This document shows positions 48,916-58,175 of a stretch of DNA of 64,000 bases, piece after piece. The notes below the pieces were generated by a model. It ran no database searches. It saw nothing but the letters and a program-made list of their open reading frames with translations, and had not been told where the DNA came from. The stretch is from NCBI RefSeq assembly GCF_003052265.1, contig NZ_QANS01000005.1, forward strand, positions 310,001 to 374,000, written 5' to 3'. Position 1 is the stretch's first letter. Every line of letters starts with the position of its first letter. Both the position numbers and the translations under genes were made by a program. Source of the DNA: Stenotrophobium rhamnosiphilum (GTDB taxonomy: Bacteria; Pseudomonadota; Gammaproteobacteria; Nevskiales; Nevskiaceae).

Positions 48916-49640
48916 GCTCCGTTCTCTCCGCGCGCAATCTGGTCAAGCAATATAAAAAACGCACTGTCGTGCGCGATGTTTCGCTGTCGGTGAAAGCCGG
49001 CGAAATCGTCGGCCTGCTCGGCCCTAACGGCGCAGGCAAAACCACTTCGTTCTACATGATCGTAGGCTTGGTGCCGGCTGATGGCGGCGTGATTGAGTTG
49101 GATGGCCAAGACATTACTTCCCTGCCGATGCACGCGCGCGCCAAGCTCGGCGTGGGTTATTTGCCGCAAGAAGCTAGCGTGTTTCGCAAGCTCTCGGTGG
49201 CCGACAACATCATGGCAATTTTAGAGATCCGCCCTGATCTCGATAAAGCCGGTCGCGCTGCTGAACTAGAGCGCCTGCTCAACGATTTGCACATCGCTCA
49301 CATCCGCGATGGCGAAGGCCAAAGCCTGTCGGGTGGCGAACGTCGTCGCGTAGAAATTGCGCGTGCACTTGCCGCCAATCCACGCTTCATCCTGCTCGAC
49401 GAACCCTTTGCAGGCGTTGACCCGATTGCGGTCGGCGACATTCAAAGCATCGTTAAACATCTACACAATCGCGGCATCGGCGTATTGATCACCGACCACA
49501 ACGTCCGCGAAACCCTCGGCATCTGCGAACGCGCTTACATCCTCGCCGAAGGCAAAGTGATTGCTGAAGGCACGCCGGATGAAGTGCTGAAGAACGAAAT
49601 GGTTCGCAAGGTTTATTTGGGCGAAAGCTTCAAGCTGTAG
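48912..49640 (+). CDS. lptB: LPS export ABC transporter ATP-binding protein LptB
   Basis: 242 residues. Walker [10 protein letters not shown] (37-45), signature [15 protein letters not shown] and Walker [14 protein letters not shown] are present. The GTG start overlaps the lptA stop (GTGA). It powers LPS extraction from the inner membrane with LptFG. rpoN, a frequent next gene in gammaproteobacteria, is missing here. Confidence 0.97.
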   Translation: MSSVLSARNLVKQYKKRTVVRDVSLSVKAGEIVGLLGPNGAGKTTSFYMIVGLVPADGGVIELDGQDITSLPMHARAKLGVGYLPQEASVFRKLSVADNIMAILEIRPDLDKAGRAAELERLLNDLHIAHIRDGEGQSLSGGERRRVEIARALAANPRFILLDEPFAGVDPIAVGDIQSIVKHLHNRGIGVLITDHNVRETLGICERAYILAEGKVIAEGTPDEVLKNEMVRKVYLGESFKL

Positions 49641-49800
49641 GGTGCGCCTCGCGCATCAATTGCCCTAATCCGTAGGGTGGGTGGAGCGCAGCGAATCTCA
49701 CCATCTCGCAGCACGCACAGCGGTGGGTTTCGCTGCGCGCGGCAATTGCTCCATGCATTGCTCTATCGAAGGCATCCATGCCCTCGTCTACTCACCCTAC
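49637..49800 (+). repeat. REP-like repeat cluster on and after the lptB stop codon
   Basis: GTAG (49637-49640, its TAG is the lptB stop) with GGTGCGC-CTC-GCGCA, then a second GTAG (49672-49675) leading GGTGGGTGGAGCGCAGCGAA. A matching inverted arm GGTGGGTTTCGCTGCGCGC lies at about 49722-49740, and CTCACCCTAC closes the cluster near 49800. The rest of the 275-base gap to the DUF1329 gene holds only that gene's leader. Confidence 0.6.
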
Positions 49801-49915
49801 GAAAGCCACGCCCCATTTCTGGGCAAGATCAAGATTAGTGCAAATTTATTTACGTATTTCTTGCCATTTCAGCTACTCTGAATAAAGTCTGCATAAAAAA
49901 TCAGAGGAGAATCAG

Positions 49916-51316
49916 ATGGCGACCTTTGCCGTGCGTATTTTCAAACGATACGCGTCTTTCGGAGTTACCGGCTCCACCGCTGCACTGTTAAGTCTTGGGC
50001 TGATTGCAACGCCCGCTTTAGCCAAAGTTTCTCAAGCCGAAGCAGACAAGCTGAAAAGCGAGTTGACGCCTGTCGGTGCCGAACGTGCGGCCAATAGCGC
50101 CGGCACGATTCCCAAATGGGAAGGTGGACTGAAAACAGCGCCGCCTTGCTATAAAGGCAGAGGCACTCGTTATTGCGATCCGTTCCCTTCAGATAAGCCA
50201 CTGTTCACGATTACCAAGGCCAATCTTGCGACCTATAAGGGTCAGTTGACCGAAGGTCAGAAAGCACTGTTCGCCAAATTTGGCGATAGCTACAAGATGA
50301 ACGTGTATCCAACGCGTCGTACGGTCGGCTTCCCAGATTTTGTTTACGAAGCCACCACCAAGAACGCGCTGAACGCCGAGCTCACCAATGGCGGTGAATC
50401 ACTCAATGGCGCGGTGTTGGGCATTCCATTCCCGATTCCCAAGACCGGCAACGAGCCGATCTGGAACCACAAGCTGCGTTATCGCGGCGTCGGTGTTGAT
50501 CGTTGGAACAATCAGGCTGCGGTCACCACTTCTGGCGATTTCAATCTGGTAAAAATTCACGAGCAAGTAAAGTTTCTTTACGACACTCGCGGCATTACGC
50601 CAGAGCAGCTCGATAACGTCGGCATTTACTTCATGCAGGTCGTTACTGCACCACCTCGTCTCGCAGGCCAGATTACGCTGGTGCACGAGACGATGGATCA
50701 GGTGAAAGAACCACGCCGCGCATGGCAGTACAACCCAGGTCAGCGTCGTCTGCGTCGCGCACCTAACGTCGGCTATGACAATCCGGGCACCGGCGCTGAT
50801 GGTCTGCGTACCAACGACCAGACCGACACCTTTAACGGTGCAACCGATCGCTACACTTGGAAATTGGTCGGCAAGAAAGAGATGTACATCCCGTACAACG
50901 CGTACGTGGTGCACTCCGACAAGTACAAGTTCAAAGACATCATTCGCAAAGGTCATATCAACCAAGACCTACCGCGTTATGAACTGCACCGCGTTTGGGT
51001 TGTGGAATCCAACATCAAGCCAGGCACCACGCACATCTATCGTAAGCGCGTGTTCTATGTTGATGAAGACAGCTGGCAGATTGCAGCTGTAGATATTTAC
51101 GACGCACGCCAAACCCTGTGGCGCGTACAGGAATCACACCTCATCGGCATTTACGATCTCCTGGGCAGCGGCCCTGTTTTGGAAACCGTTTATGACCTGC
51201 AGTCCGGCCGTTATCTGGCACAGGCGATGAACAACGAAGATCCGGAGACCAGCGAAAAGAATTTCGAGGTCAACTTCTTCGATCCTGCAAACGTCGCCAA
51301 ACAAGCCAGCAAATAA
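49916..51316 (+). CDS. DUF1329 family envelope protein
   Basis: 466 residues with a signal peptide (cleavage near residue 36, TPALA-KV). The family's features are AEADKLKSELTPVGAERAAN after the leader, EWGG-like GTIPKWEGGL, and the C-terminal VEYDLQSGRYLA-type strands (here TVYDLQSGRYLA). It should be periplasmic or outer-membrane associated. AGAGGAGAA precedes the ATG. It pairs with the DUF1302 gene 60 bases downstream; these two families are often encoded together. Biochemical role unknown; lipid or hydrophobic-compound handling has been suggested for such pairs. Confidence 0.9.
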   Translation: MATFAVRIFKRYASFGVTGSTAALLSLGLIATPALAKVSQAEADKLKSELTPVGAERAANSAGTIPKWEGGLKTAPPCYKGRGTRYCDPFPSDKPLFTITKANLATYKGQLTEGQKALFAKFGDSYKMNVYPTRRTVGFPDFVYEATTKNALNAELTNGGESLNGAVLGIPFPIPKTGNEPIWNHKLRYRGVGVDRWNNQAAVTTSGDFNLVKIHEQVKFLYDTRGITPEQLDNVGIYFMQVVTAPPRLAGQITLVHETMDQVKEPRRAWQYNPGQRRLRRAPNVGYDNPGTGADGLRTNDQTDTFNGATDRYTWKLVGKKEMYIPYNAYVVHSDKYKFKDIIRKGHINQDLPRYELHRVWVVESNIKPGTTHIYRKRVFYVDEDSWQIAAVDIYDARQTLWRVQESHLIGIYDLLGSGPVLETVYDLQSGRYLAQAMNNEDPETSEKNFEVNFFDPANVAKQASK

Positions 51317-51376
51317 ATCGAGGCGTCGACCGCATCTGGGGAGGATGCGGTCGATGTGATTACATCAGGGGGGCTT

Positions 51377-53644
51377 ATGAAATATTCCAACGCTAGCTGG
51401 CTGCGTGTTCAGTTGAACCGCGCCGCTACGATCACCGCCGTTATTCTTGCAACGCTATCTGTGTCTGCCAACGCTTTTGAAGTTGACGTTGCGGGCAAGA
51501 CCATCAAAATCGACAACCTGCTAACCATCGGCGGCATGATGCGCATGCAAGACCGCGATGGTCAGTTGGTCGGCAAGTCATCGTTGAATCCAGGCATCTG
51601 CGCCAGACGCACGAGCCCCGATCCATACAACGTGAATCCCGCCTATGCCGGTCACACCTGTAATGCAGGTGAAGATGCGCCGGGCTATGCCAATGCCAAC
51701 GCTTTTTTTGTCGATCAGCCCGGTTCGTACTCGCCCAACGGCGATGACGGCAACCTTAATTTCGACAAGCACGATATCGTTTCAACCACATTCAAGCTCA
51801 CGACTGACTTCTCACTAGAAGTCGGCGGCTACAACATTTTTGTGCGTGCCTTGGGTTATGCCGATCCGCGCTATTTACGCTTGCAAGAAAGTCATCCAGA
51901 CACCACCGCGCAGGCACGCTACACGGCGTACCGAGGCGAACCACGCAGACTCAATGGCCTGCGCTTCGAAATGCTGGATTACTTTGTTAGCAAAAACTTT
52001 GATATCGGCGACCGCGCTTTTAGCATCAAGGTTGGTAATCAGGTTCTGAACTGGGGCGAAAGCTCCTTCCTGCTCGCCAACTCGCTCAACTCAATCAACC
52101 CGCCAGACCAAGCTGCATTGCGCATGCCTGGCTTTGACTTGAAGGAACTGGCGCAGCCTGCAGGCATGGTGCTTTTCTCGGGCGATATCGTGGATGGCGT
52201 CAGCTTTCAGACCTTCTATCAATATAAGTGGGTACCGGTTATTCCGGATCCGGTCGGCAGTTACTTCTCAACGTCAGACATCGTTGGCGCAGGCGGCGAC
52301 TACGCCATGCTGTCCTTCGCAAAGGCGCCAGAAGATCCAGAACAACTTTATGAACCCGCACGCAATCCAGACGATCCTGCATTCATCATCAACTCCAAAT
52401 CCAGCCGCACGCTTTTGGTGGACCACGCTGCAAGCAGACGCGCTGAACCAAAGAATGGTGGGCAGTACGGCGCAGCCTTCAAGTTTTACTTAGAGGGATT
52501 GAATGGCACCGAGGTTGGTCTTTACTTTGCCAACTATCACGCACGCATTCCGAGCATCTCTGGCTACGCTGCAAACGCAACGTGTCTGCCTAACTCGGGC
52601 GTGACGCCGGTCGACACTATTTTGCAGATCGCGGTGAATTGCCTCAGCGATCTCAGTGAAGTTCCCTCCGCATTGGCTGCATTGGCCAACGGCGCGCCAC
52701 AGATTCCTTTAGACAAAGAAGCGCTACCTTTGGACAGCGCACGTTTGTTTATCGAGTATCCGGAAAACGTGAAGATGTACGGCGTCTCGTTCAACACCAC
52801 CGTCGGTGACATCGCGCTGGCTGGTGAATATGTCTATCGCCCTAATTTGCCTGGGCAGATTCATTCCACCGACTTGGTGTTTGCACTGCTGCAGCCTGCA
52901 TTCCCTGAGCAGGATTTGAACTTGGGCATCGCCACGCTGCCTGGCCGTCGCTCAGCCGCACCGGATTTCTTGACGCAATATCGCAACCCGGGCTGTGCGC
53001 CTAATTGCGTCACTGCGGGCCAGTACATCCGCGGCTATGAACCGATGAAGATCGGTCAGCTCAATCTCAGCTTGCTCAAAACCATCGGTGGCGATAACCC
53101 GCTGGGCGCAAGCCAGATCACCTTGCTGCTGGAAAGCGGTTTCACACACATCATCGATTTCCCTGACTTGTCAGAACTGCAGTTCAACGGCGCAGGTACC
53201 GACAGCCACATCTCAAGCGGCGCTGATGGCAGCATCGGCATCAACCCACGCGATGTGCGCACCAATCCTAACGATCCTTCCACCAGCAAAACCGACGGCA
53301 ATCTCACCGTGCGTCAGAACCCGACGGCTTGGAAAGATCACGGCGGCTTCGGCACCAAGTACTCGTACGGTTATCGCTTTGTAACGCTGACCCGTTATGA
53401 CAGCGCGCTGTTCGGCGCCAACCTCGAGTTCCTCAACGCACTGTTCCATGACGTGCGCGGTGTCGGCCCTGGTCTTGGTCAGAACTTTGTTGGCGGTCGC
53501 AAACAAATTCTGTCGGGCATTCGCATCGACTATCTCTCGCGCGTATTCGGCGAAGTGCGCTACACCTGGTTCACCGGTGGTGGCGTGCGTGATGCGCAGC
53601 GTGACCGTGACAATCTGATGATCTACGGTGGTTATCAGTTCTAA
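51377..53644 (+). CDS. DUF1302 family outer-membrane protein
   Basis: 755 residues from ATG at 51377 (AGGGGGGC just upstream; a start seven codons earlier lacks a site). A signal peptide ends near residue 34 (SANA-FEVD). The repeated amphipathic strands, GNQVLNWGESSFL, FYQYKWVPVIPDPVG and the C-terminal YGGYQF ending in Phe suggest an outer-membrane beta-barrel. It is partner of the DUF1329 protein and paralogue of the gene at 61777-64000. Function unknown. A strong terminator follows. Confidence 0.9.
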   Translation: MKYSNASWLRVQLNRAATITAVILATLSVSANAFEVDVAGKTIKIDNLLTIGGMMRMQDRDGQLVGKSSLNPGICARRTSPDPYNVNPAYAGHTCNAGEDAPGYANANAFFVDQPGSYSPNGDDGNLNFDKHDIVSTTFKLTTDFSLEVGGYNIFVRALGYADPRYLRLQESHPDTTAQARYTAYRGEPRRLNGLRFEMLDYFVSKNFDIGDRAFSIKVGNQVLNWGESSFLLANSLNSINPPDQAALRMPGFDLKELAQPAGMVLFSGDIVDGVSFQTFYQYKWVPVIPDPVGSYFSTSDIVGAGGDYAMLSFAKAPEDPEQLYEPARNPDDPAFIINSKSSRTLLVDHAASRRAEPKNGGQYGAAFKFYLEGLNGTEVGLYFANYHARIPSISGYAANATCLPNSGVTPVDTILQIAVNCLSDLSEVPSALAALANGAPQIPLDKEALPLDSARLFIEYPENVKMYGVSFNTTVGDIALAGEYVYRPNLPGQIHSTDLVFALLQPAFPEQDLNLGIATLPGRRSAAPDFLTQYRNPGCAPNCVTAGQYIRGYEPMKIGQLNLSLLKTIGGDNPLGASQITLLLESGFTHIIDFPDLSELQFNGAGTDSHISSGADGSIGINPRDVRTNPNDPSTSKTDGNLTVRQNPTAWKDHGGFGTKYSYGYRFVTLTRYDSALFGANLEFLNALFHDVRGVGPGLGQNFVGGRKQILSGIRIDYLSRVFGEVRYTWFTGGGVRDAQRDRDNLMIYGGYQF

Positions 53645-53670
53645 GATTTATTTAGCAGTACAAATGAGAA

Positions 53671-53703
53671 AGCCGGGCCGCATTTCGCGGCCCGGCTTTT
53701 TTA
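53671..53703 (+). terminator. Terminator after the DUF1302 gene
   Basis: Perfect 10-base stem AGCCGGGCCG/CGGCCCGGCT (53671-53680 with 53688-53697) followed by six T. It ends the DUF1329-DUF1302 unit. Confidence 0.92.
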
Positions 53704-53707
53704 TTGC

Positions 53708-53746
53708 TTTACTCCCTCGCCCCGTTTACGGGGAGAGGGAGTAAAG
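53708..53746 (-). repeat. Inverted repeat after mpl
   Basis: TTTACTCCCTC and GAGGGAGTAAA flank an inner CCCCG-TTTA-CGGGG, giving a long near-perfect hairpin five bases from the mpl stop. A pyrimidine-rich palindrome of this kind is likely dispersed in the genome; on the minus strand it may stabilise or end the mpl message. Confidence 0.6.
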
Positions 53747-53750
53747 AACG

Positions 53751-55106
53751 CTAGCCTTTAAGTGCGTCGACCAACTTCTGGTGAATCCCACCAAAGTCGC
53801 CATTGCTCATCACCACAATGCGATCGCCTTCGCGCGCTTCAGCTGCAATCGCCGCGATCAAAGGTTCGAGCGCCTGCTCTACGTGCAAACGTGAACCCAC
53901 ATCTTTCAGCGCAGATTTGGCGTCCCACTTGAGATCAGGTCGCGCGTATACAAAGCAGCGATCAGCATCACGCAAACTGCGCGCAAGTTCCTGTGCATGT
54001 GAACCCATGCGCATCGTGTTGGAGCGTGGCTCCAGCACGGCAAGTACACGACCACCCTGCTCTTTCACCGCGGCAAGCGTCACTTCAATCGCTGTTGGGT
54101 GATGCGCGAAATCGTCGTAAACCTTCACGCCGCGCGCTTCGCCAACCAATTCCAAGCGACGCTTCACGCTGTGAAACGCAGCAAGACCTTCAATCAATTT
54201 ATCGAGCGAAGCCCCGACATGCGTTGCCGCAGCAAACGCTGCAAGGGTGTTGGAGCGATTGTGCGCACCCGCCATCGGCGTTTGCACGATACCTTTGGAA
54301 CGCCCCTTCACATACAGCTCAAAGCCATCTTCACGTGGCTCCGCTTGCCATCCATCGACGTGATCGAAATGTTCGACCGAACTCCAGCAACCTTGCTGCA
54401 ACACGTGTGCAAGATTGGCGTCGGTACCATTCACGACCAAGCGACCTTCGCCGGGGACGGTGCGAATCAGGTGATGAAACTGACGCTCAATCGCAGCGAG
54501 ATCCGGAAAAATATCGGCGTGGTCGAATTCCAGATTATTCAGAATCGCCGTGCGCGGATGGTAGTGAACGAACTTGCTGCGCTTGTCGAAGAAGGCGGTG
54601 TCGTACTCATCCGCTTCAATCACAAAATATTTGGATTTGCCGAGGCGTGCGGACACGCCAAAGTTCACCGGCACCCCCCCGACCAAGAAGCCGGGCTCCA
54701 AACCTGCGTAATCGAGCAACCATGCGAGCAAGGAAGTCGTCGTAGTTTTGCCGTGCGTACCGGCAACCGCGAGCACGTGGCGACCTTGCAGTACGTTCTC
54801 AGCCAACCATTGCGGGCCAGAGATGTAAGGCAAGCCTGCATTGAGCACGTATTCCATCGCCGGATTGCCGCGCGTGACAACGTTGCCGACCACAACCACA
54901 TCGGGCGCAGGCTGCAGATGCGATGGCTCATAGCCCTGCATCAGCGTGATGCCAAGCGCTTCGAGCTGCGTAGACATTGGTGGCCAAGCATTCGCATCTG
55001 AGCCGGTGACCTTGTAGCCCGCTTCGCGCGCAATCGCTGCGATACCAGCCATAAAGGTGCCGCAGATACCGAGAATATGAATGTGCTTGGGTTTAGCTTG
55101 GGACAT
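53751..55106 (-). CDS. mpl: UDP-N-acetylmuramate:L-alanyl-gamma-D-glutamyl-meso-diaminopimelate ligase Mpl
   Basis: 451 residues. The N-terminus HIHILGICGTFMAGIAAIA and P-loop [16 protein letters not shown] (about 114-128) distinguish Mpl from MurC. It recycles murein tripeptide onto UDP-MurNAc in the cytoplasm. Single gene with its own leader; its meso-DAP substrate agrees with the MurE type here. Confidence 0.95.
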   Translation of the reverse strand: MSQAKPKHIHILGICGTFMAGIAAIAREAGYKVTGSDANAWPPMSTQLEALGITLMQGYEPSHLQPAPDVVVVGNVVTRGNPAMEYVLNAGLPYISGPQWLAENVLQGRHVLAVAGTHGKTTTTSLLAWLLDYAGLEPGFLVGGVPVNFGVSARLGKSKYFVIEADEYDTAFFDKRSKFVHYHPRTAILNNLEFDHADIFPDLAAIERQFHHLIRTVPGEGRLVVNGTDANLAHVLQQGCWSSVEHFDHVDGWQAEPREDGFELYVKGRSKGIVQTPMAGAHNRSNTLAAFAAATHVGASLDKLIEGLAAFHSVKRRLELVGEARGVKVYDDFAHHPTAIEVTLAAVKEQGGRVLAVLEPRSNTMRMGSHAQELARSLRDADRCFVYARPDLKWDAKSALKDVGSRLHVEQALEPLIAAIAAEAREGDRIVVMSNGDFGGIHQKLVDALKG

Positions 55107-55205
55107 CGACCTGACCTGATTGAACGATTGAAACCGCCACAGCGCTCCAATCGTTATTATTTATCCGCTTAGTTAATTTAGTTTAACAAATTTAAACAAA
55201 ACCGA

Positions 55206-55787
55206 TCAACTCACTGGCGCACCAAACAAGGCGCCTACAAACGTGCCGCCGACCACGCCAATGAACAGCATGACGCCAGCCGCAACAAAGCCGATCACAA
55301 AACCAACCCACATCGGCACGTTAGCCGCGTGACGGAAAATGTGCGCGGTAACAGCAAAGTTCCAGAAATTGAGCAGGTTCATTAGCAGCACAGGCAGCGT
55401 GGGCAATTTAATCGCCTCAGCATTCTTCATCGCTTCTGGATTTTTGGTCAGCTCCAGCAATTGCGGTGCTATCTGCGAGAACGGAATGACCGTAGCTAGC
55501 GTCAGCAAGAGCGTGGTGGCAAGCAGCGAATCAAACGTCTGCTGAAAGCGAGCGGTCAGATTGCGCAAGCGCAGCGTCCAGCGCACCACCAGCGCCATGC
55601 CGCCAATCATGGCGACAGCGATGCCTATCGCCATGCTCAGGGGCAAGACCTGCCCAAACACCAAGGCATTGGCTGTAGCGGCCAGCAACAAGAGCGCCGG
55701 ACGAATGCCGATGGCATAGGGGAAATCCTGCGGTCCTGCGCGGAAAAACAGGATGCGGAGCGTGGGGGTGAGTACTTCGTTAAACAT
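55206..55787 (-). CDS. Yip1-like integral membrane protein
   Basis: 193 residues with about five hydrophobic segments (near 28-46, 50-68, 88-106, 128-150 and 158-188). The leading LTPTLRILFFRAGPQDFPYA helix and overall layout resemble the Yip1 family of small bacterial membrane proteins, but the similarity is weak. Role unknown. It is divergent from rnd, with the large palindromic element in between. Confidence 0.65.
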   Translation of the reverse strand: MFNEVLTPTLRILFFRAGPQDFPYAIGIRPALLLLAATANALVFGQVLPLSMAIGIAVAMIGGMALVVRWTLRLRNLTARFQQTFDSLLATTLLLTLATVIPFSQIAPQLLELTKNPEAMKNAEAIKLPTLPVLLMNLLNFWNFAVTAHIFRHAANVPMWVGFVIGFVAAGVMLFIGVVGGTFVGALFGAPVS

Positions 55788-55826
55788 TTTTCAATCTTCA
55801 GCCTTCGATAGCCGATATTCTATGTG

Positions 55827-56100
55827 CTTTAGGGCGTGCTGGTCCTTATTTCACGTCAGCGCTGCCCCCTCAAAAATCGCCATGCAAGGCGCGACTGAGG
55901 AGGTTTAGTCGTTCTAAATAACGAAGGAGCAACGCGGCATGGCGATTTTTGAGGCAGCAGCCCGAAGGGGCGGAAGCCATTGGGCACATGGCCGCGTCAT
56001 CGCTCGCTTACATAGTTCACTATGCCGCGCTAACTCTTCCTTGCCCTGCACCCAATGGCTCTCCGCCGCTGGCGCGAAATAAGGGCCAACACGCCCTAAG
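55827..56100. repeat. 274-base branched palindromic element
   Basis: An outer inverted repeat of about 34 bases (55827-55861 with 56067-56100) encloses two internal inverted repeats. Arm 1 pairs 55861-55885 with 55937-55961 (25 bases, two mismatches). Arm 2 pairs 55969-55984 with 56051-56067 (one bulge). Small hairpins lie in the arm tips, such as CATAG-TTCA-CTATG in arm 2. It ends 10 bases before the rnd start. No coding capacity is credible. Confidence 0.8.
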
Positions 56101-56110
56101 ACCGAAGCTC

Positions 56111-57208
56111 ATGCCCAATCACGTTTTTATCCAGACCGCCGACATTCTCCAAACCTATTTGGAACGCTGGGCCACGCGCCCTTGGTTGGCGGTGGACACC
56201 GAATTTGTCCGTGTCGATACCTATTACCCCAAGCTCTGCCTAGTGCAGATTGGCGACGGCGAGACCAGCGCCTGCATTGACGCGGTCACCATCAAAGACC
56301 TGAAACCGCTATTTGACCTGCTCAATCGCAAAGACATCCTCAAGGTGTTTCACGCCGCGAGTCAGGATCTGGAAATCTTTGTCGAACTCAGCGGCATCTG
56401 CCCTTCTCCAATCTTCGACACGCAAACCGCTTCCACAATACTGAGCCTCGGCGACCAAATGGGCTATGCCGCATTGGTGGAAAAACGCTGCGGCGTTGTG
56501 TTGGATAAAAGCCTGACGCGCACCGATTGGTCGCGTCGTCCGCTCACCGCGGCCGAGCTCGATTACGCTGCGCTCGACGTGCATTACCTCGCCGAAATTT
56601 ATCCAGTGCTGCGTGAAGAACTCGCCACTGCAAATCGATTGGCGTGGCTGGAAGAAGATTGCGCACGCGCCTGCATCGCAGAAAATTATCTGAATGATCC
56701 CGCCGATGTTTGGCGTCGCCTTAAAGGTTTAGCGCGTCTAGCGCCACGCGCGCAGGTGATTGCTGCTGCGCTGGCAGAGTGGCGTGAAGTGGAAGCGCAA
56801 ACACGTAATCGCCCACGTAAATGGATCATCGAAGACGATGCGATTTATCGCATGGCCGAACGCGCGCCAGAATCGCTGGAACAGATTGAAGCACTCAGCG
56901 TATTGCCACCGAAAACTTTTGCACGTCATGGCGAAGGTTTGTTGGAAGTGATCACTCATGCGCGCACGCTAGAGCCACGCACACTCGCAAGCGATGATCG
57001 CTTAGAGCCTGAAATCAAAGCGCGCGTTACCAAGCTGCAAGAACGTCTGCGCGCGATTGCTACAACGTTGCAAGTGCCACCCAGCACGCTGGCACCACGC
57101 GCTGATGTAGAAGCGCTCGCGCTATTTGGCGCAGAGGCAAAGGCCAATGTATTGATGGGCTGGCGGCGTGATGTGGCTGGAACTGAGCTACTGAAACTGT
57201 TGGTTTAA
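56111..57208 (+). CDS. rnd: Ribonuclease D
   Basis: 365 residues from ATG at 56111. The DEDDy exonuclease domain starts with LAVDTEFVRVDTYYPKLC (D29, E31), and an HRDC domain follows (about 205-290). It trims tRNA 3' ends. The frame remains open back to 55949, but that part lies in the palindromic element and has no homology. The promoter may lie within or before the element. Confidence 0.95.
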   Translation: MPNHVFIQTADILQTYLERWATRPWLAVDTEFVRVDTYYPKLCLVQIGDGETSACIDAVTIKDLKPLFDLLNRKDILKVFHAASQDLEIFVELSGICPSPIFDTQTASTILSLGDQMGYAALVEKRCGVVLDKSLTRTDWSRRPLTAAELDYAALDVHYLAEIYPVLREELATANRLAWLEEDCARACIAENYLNDPADVWRRLKGLARLAPRAQVIAAALAEWREVEAQTRNRPRKWIIEDDAIYRMAERAPESLEQIEALSVLPPKTFARHGEGLLEVITHARTLEPRTLASDDRLEPEIKARVTKLQERLRAIATTLQVPPSTLAPRADVEALALFGAEAKANVLMGWRRDVAGTELLKLLV

Positions 57209-57227
57209 CTCACATTCGCACAAAACG

Positions 57228-57259
57228 AAAAAGCCGCGAGCAATCGCTAGCGGCTTTTT
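57228..57259. terminator. Bidirectional terminator between rnd and adk
   Basis: Ten-base stem AAAAAGCCGC/GCGGCTTTTT (57228-57237 with 57250-57259) with T-rich sides in both directions, between converging genes. Confidence 0.88.
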
Positions 57260-57283
57260 GCGTACTAATTTTAAACGTGCTGT

Positions 57284-57844
57284 TTAGAGCGCGTCGATGA
57301 TGCGATCAAAAATTTCGTCGAGCGAACCAATACCATCAACGTCCACCAGTTTGTGCTGATGCGCGTAGAAGTTCAGCAGCGGCTTGGTCTCGCCGTTGTA
57401 AACTTCAATGCGATGACGAATGACATCTTCCTTGTCATCAGCGCGGCCTTCTTTCTTGGCGCGATCAAGCAAACGGGCAACAATTTCTTCGTCAGCAACA
57501 GCCAAGTGAACTGAACGGCTAACAGGTGGCTGGCCGAGACGCTCCAACATGCCATCCAACACCTTGGCCTGCACAACGTTGCGCGGAAAGCCATCAAGGA
57601 TGAAGCCATGTGCCGTATCCGGCTGCTGCAGGCGCTCTTCAACGATACCGATCACGATCTCATCAGCCACCAACTGGCCAGCGTCCATTGCGGCCTTGGC
57701 CTTGACGCCCATTGGGGTGCCGGCCTTAACAGCGCCGCGCAGAGCGTCGCCAGTCGAAATCTTGGGGATTTTGTAATGCGCAACCAGCTTCTCGCCTTGG
57801 GTGCCCTTTCCTGAGCCGGGCGCACCCAGCAGAACAATTCTCAT
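57284..57844 (-). CDS. adk: Adenylate kinase, short-LID form
   Basis: 186 residues. P-loop GAPGSGKGTQ (7-16), ISTGDALR and FILDGFPRN are conserved. The long LID domain of the 214-residue E. coli type is replaced by a short loop around DRAKKEGRADDKEDVIRHR. It balances AMP, ADP and ATP. Confidence 0.96.
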   Translation of the reverse strand: MRIVLLGAPGSGKGTQGEKLVAHYKIPKISTGDALRGAVKAGTPMGVKAKAAMDAGQLVADEIVIGIVEERLQQPDTAHGFILDGFPRNVVQAKVLDGMLERLGQPPVSRSVHLAVADEEIVARLLDRAKKEGRADDKEDVIRHRIEVYNGETKPLLNFYAHQHKLVDVDGIGSLDEIFDRIIDAL

Positions 57845-58175
57845 GTTTTAACTATCTCTTTGACTTGGAGTTCTGTTTATCCGCAGCCTGTTTTGCCGAA
57901 CGGCCGGCTGCTTTGGGTAGAAATTACCTGCTGGCCCTCCCTACGTCAACGCACTTTGTGGCTCGCAGTAGGCTTTCTCCATTAAACTAAGGGCTTATAT
58001 CGCCATAAAACCAAGCCCTTTCCGGATGCCACAATGCCCTCCATGCCCCGCGGGGCGACATTGCGGCGGTCAACGAAACTGCGCGTCCGTACCGGAAAAA
58101 TGGCGGCGTTTAAGCAACACTATTTTTTGTGCCGCGCACGCGCGGATTTTAAGTCACTGACCAAGAGGCAACATC
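57845..58175. other. Intergenic region between adk and ppa
   Basis: 331 bases between divergent adk and ppa. I see no coding sequence. It contains a perfect GC palindrome GCCCCGCGGGGC (58045-58056) and the longer imperfect pair GGGCTT...AAGCCC (about 57990-58018). Promoters of both genes must lie here, but no box is convincing. Confidence 0.5.

Noticed and set aside
55949-56110. N-terminal extension of rnd by 54 codons
   Set aside because: It translates part of the palindromic element and lies ahead of the normal RNase D start.
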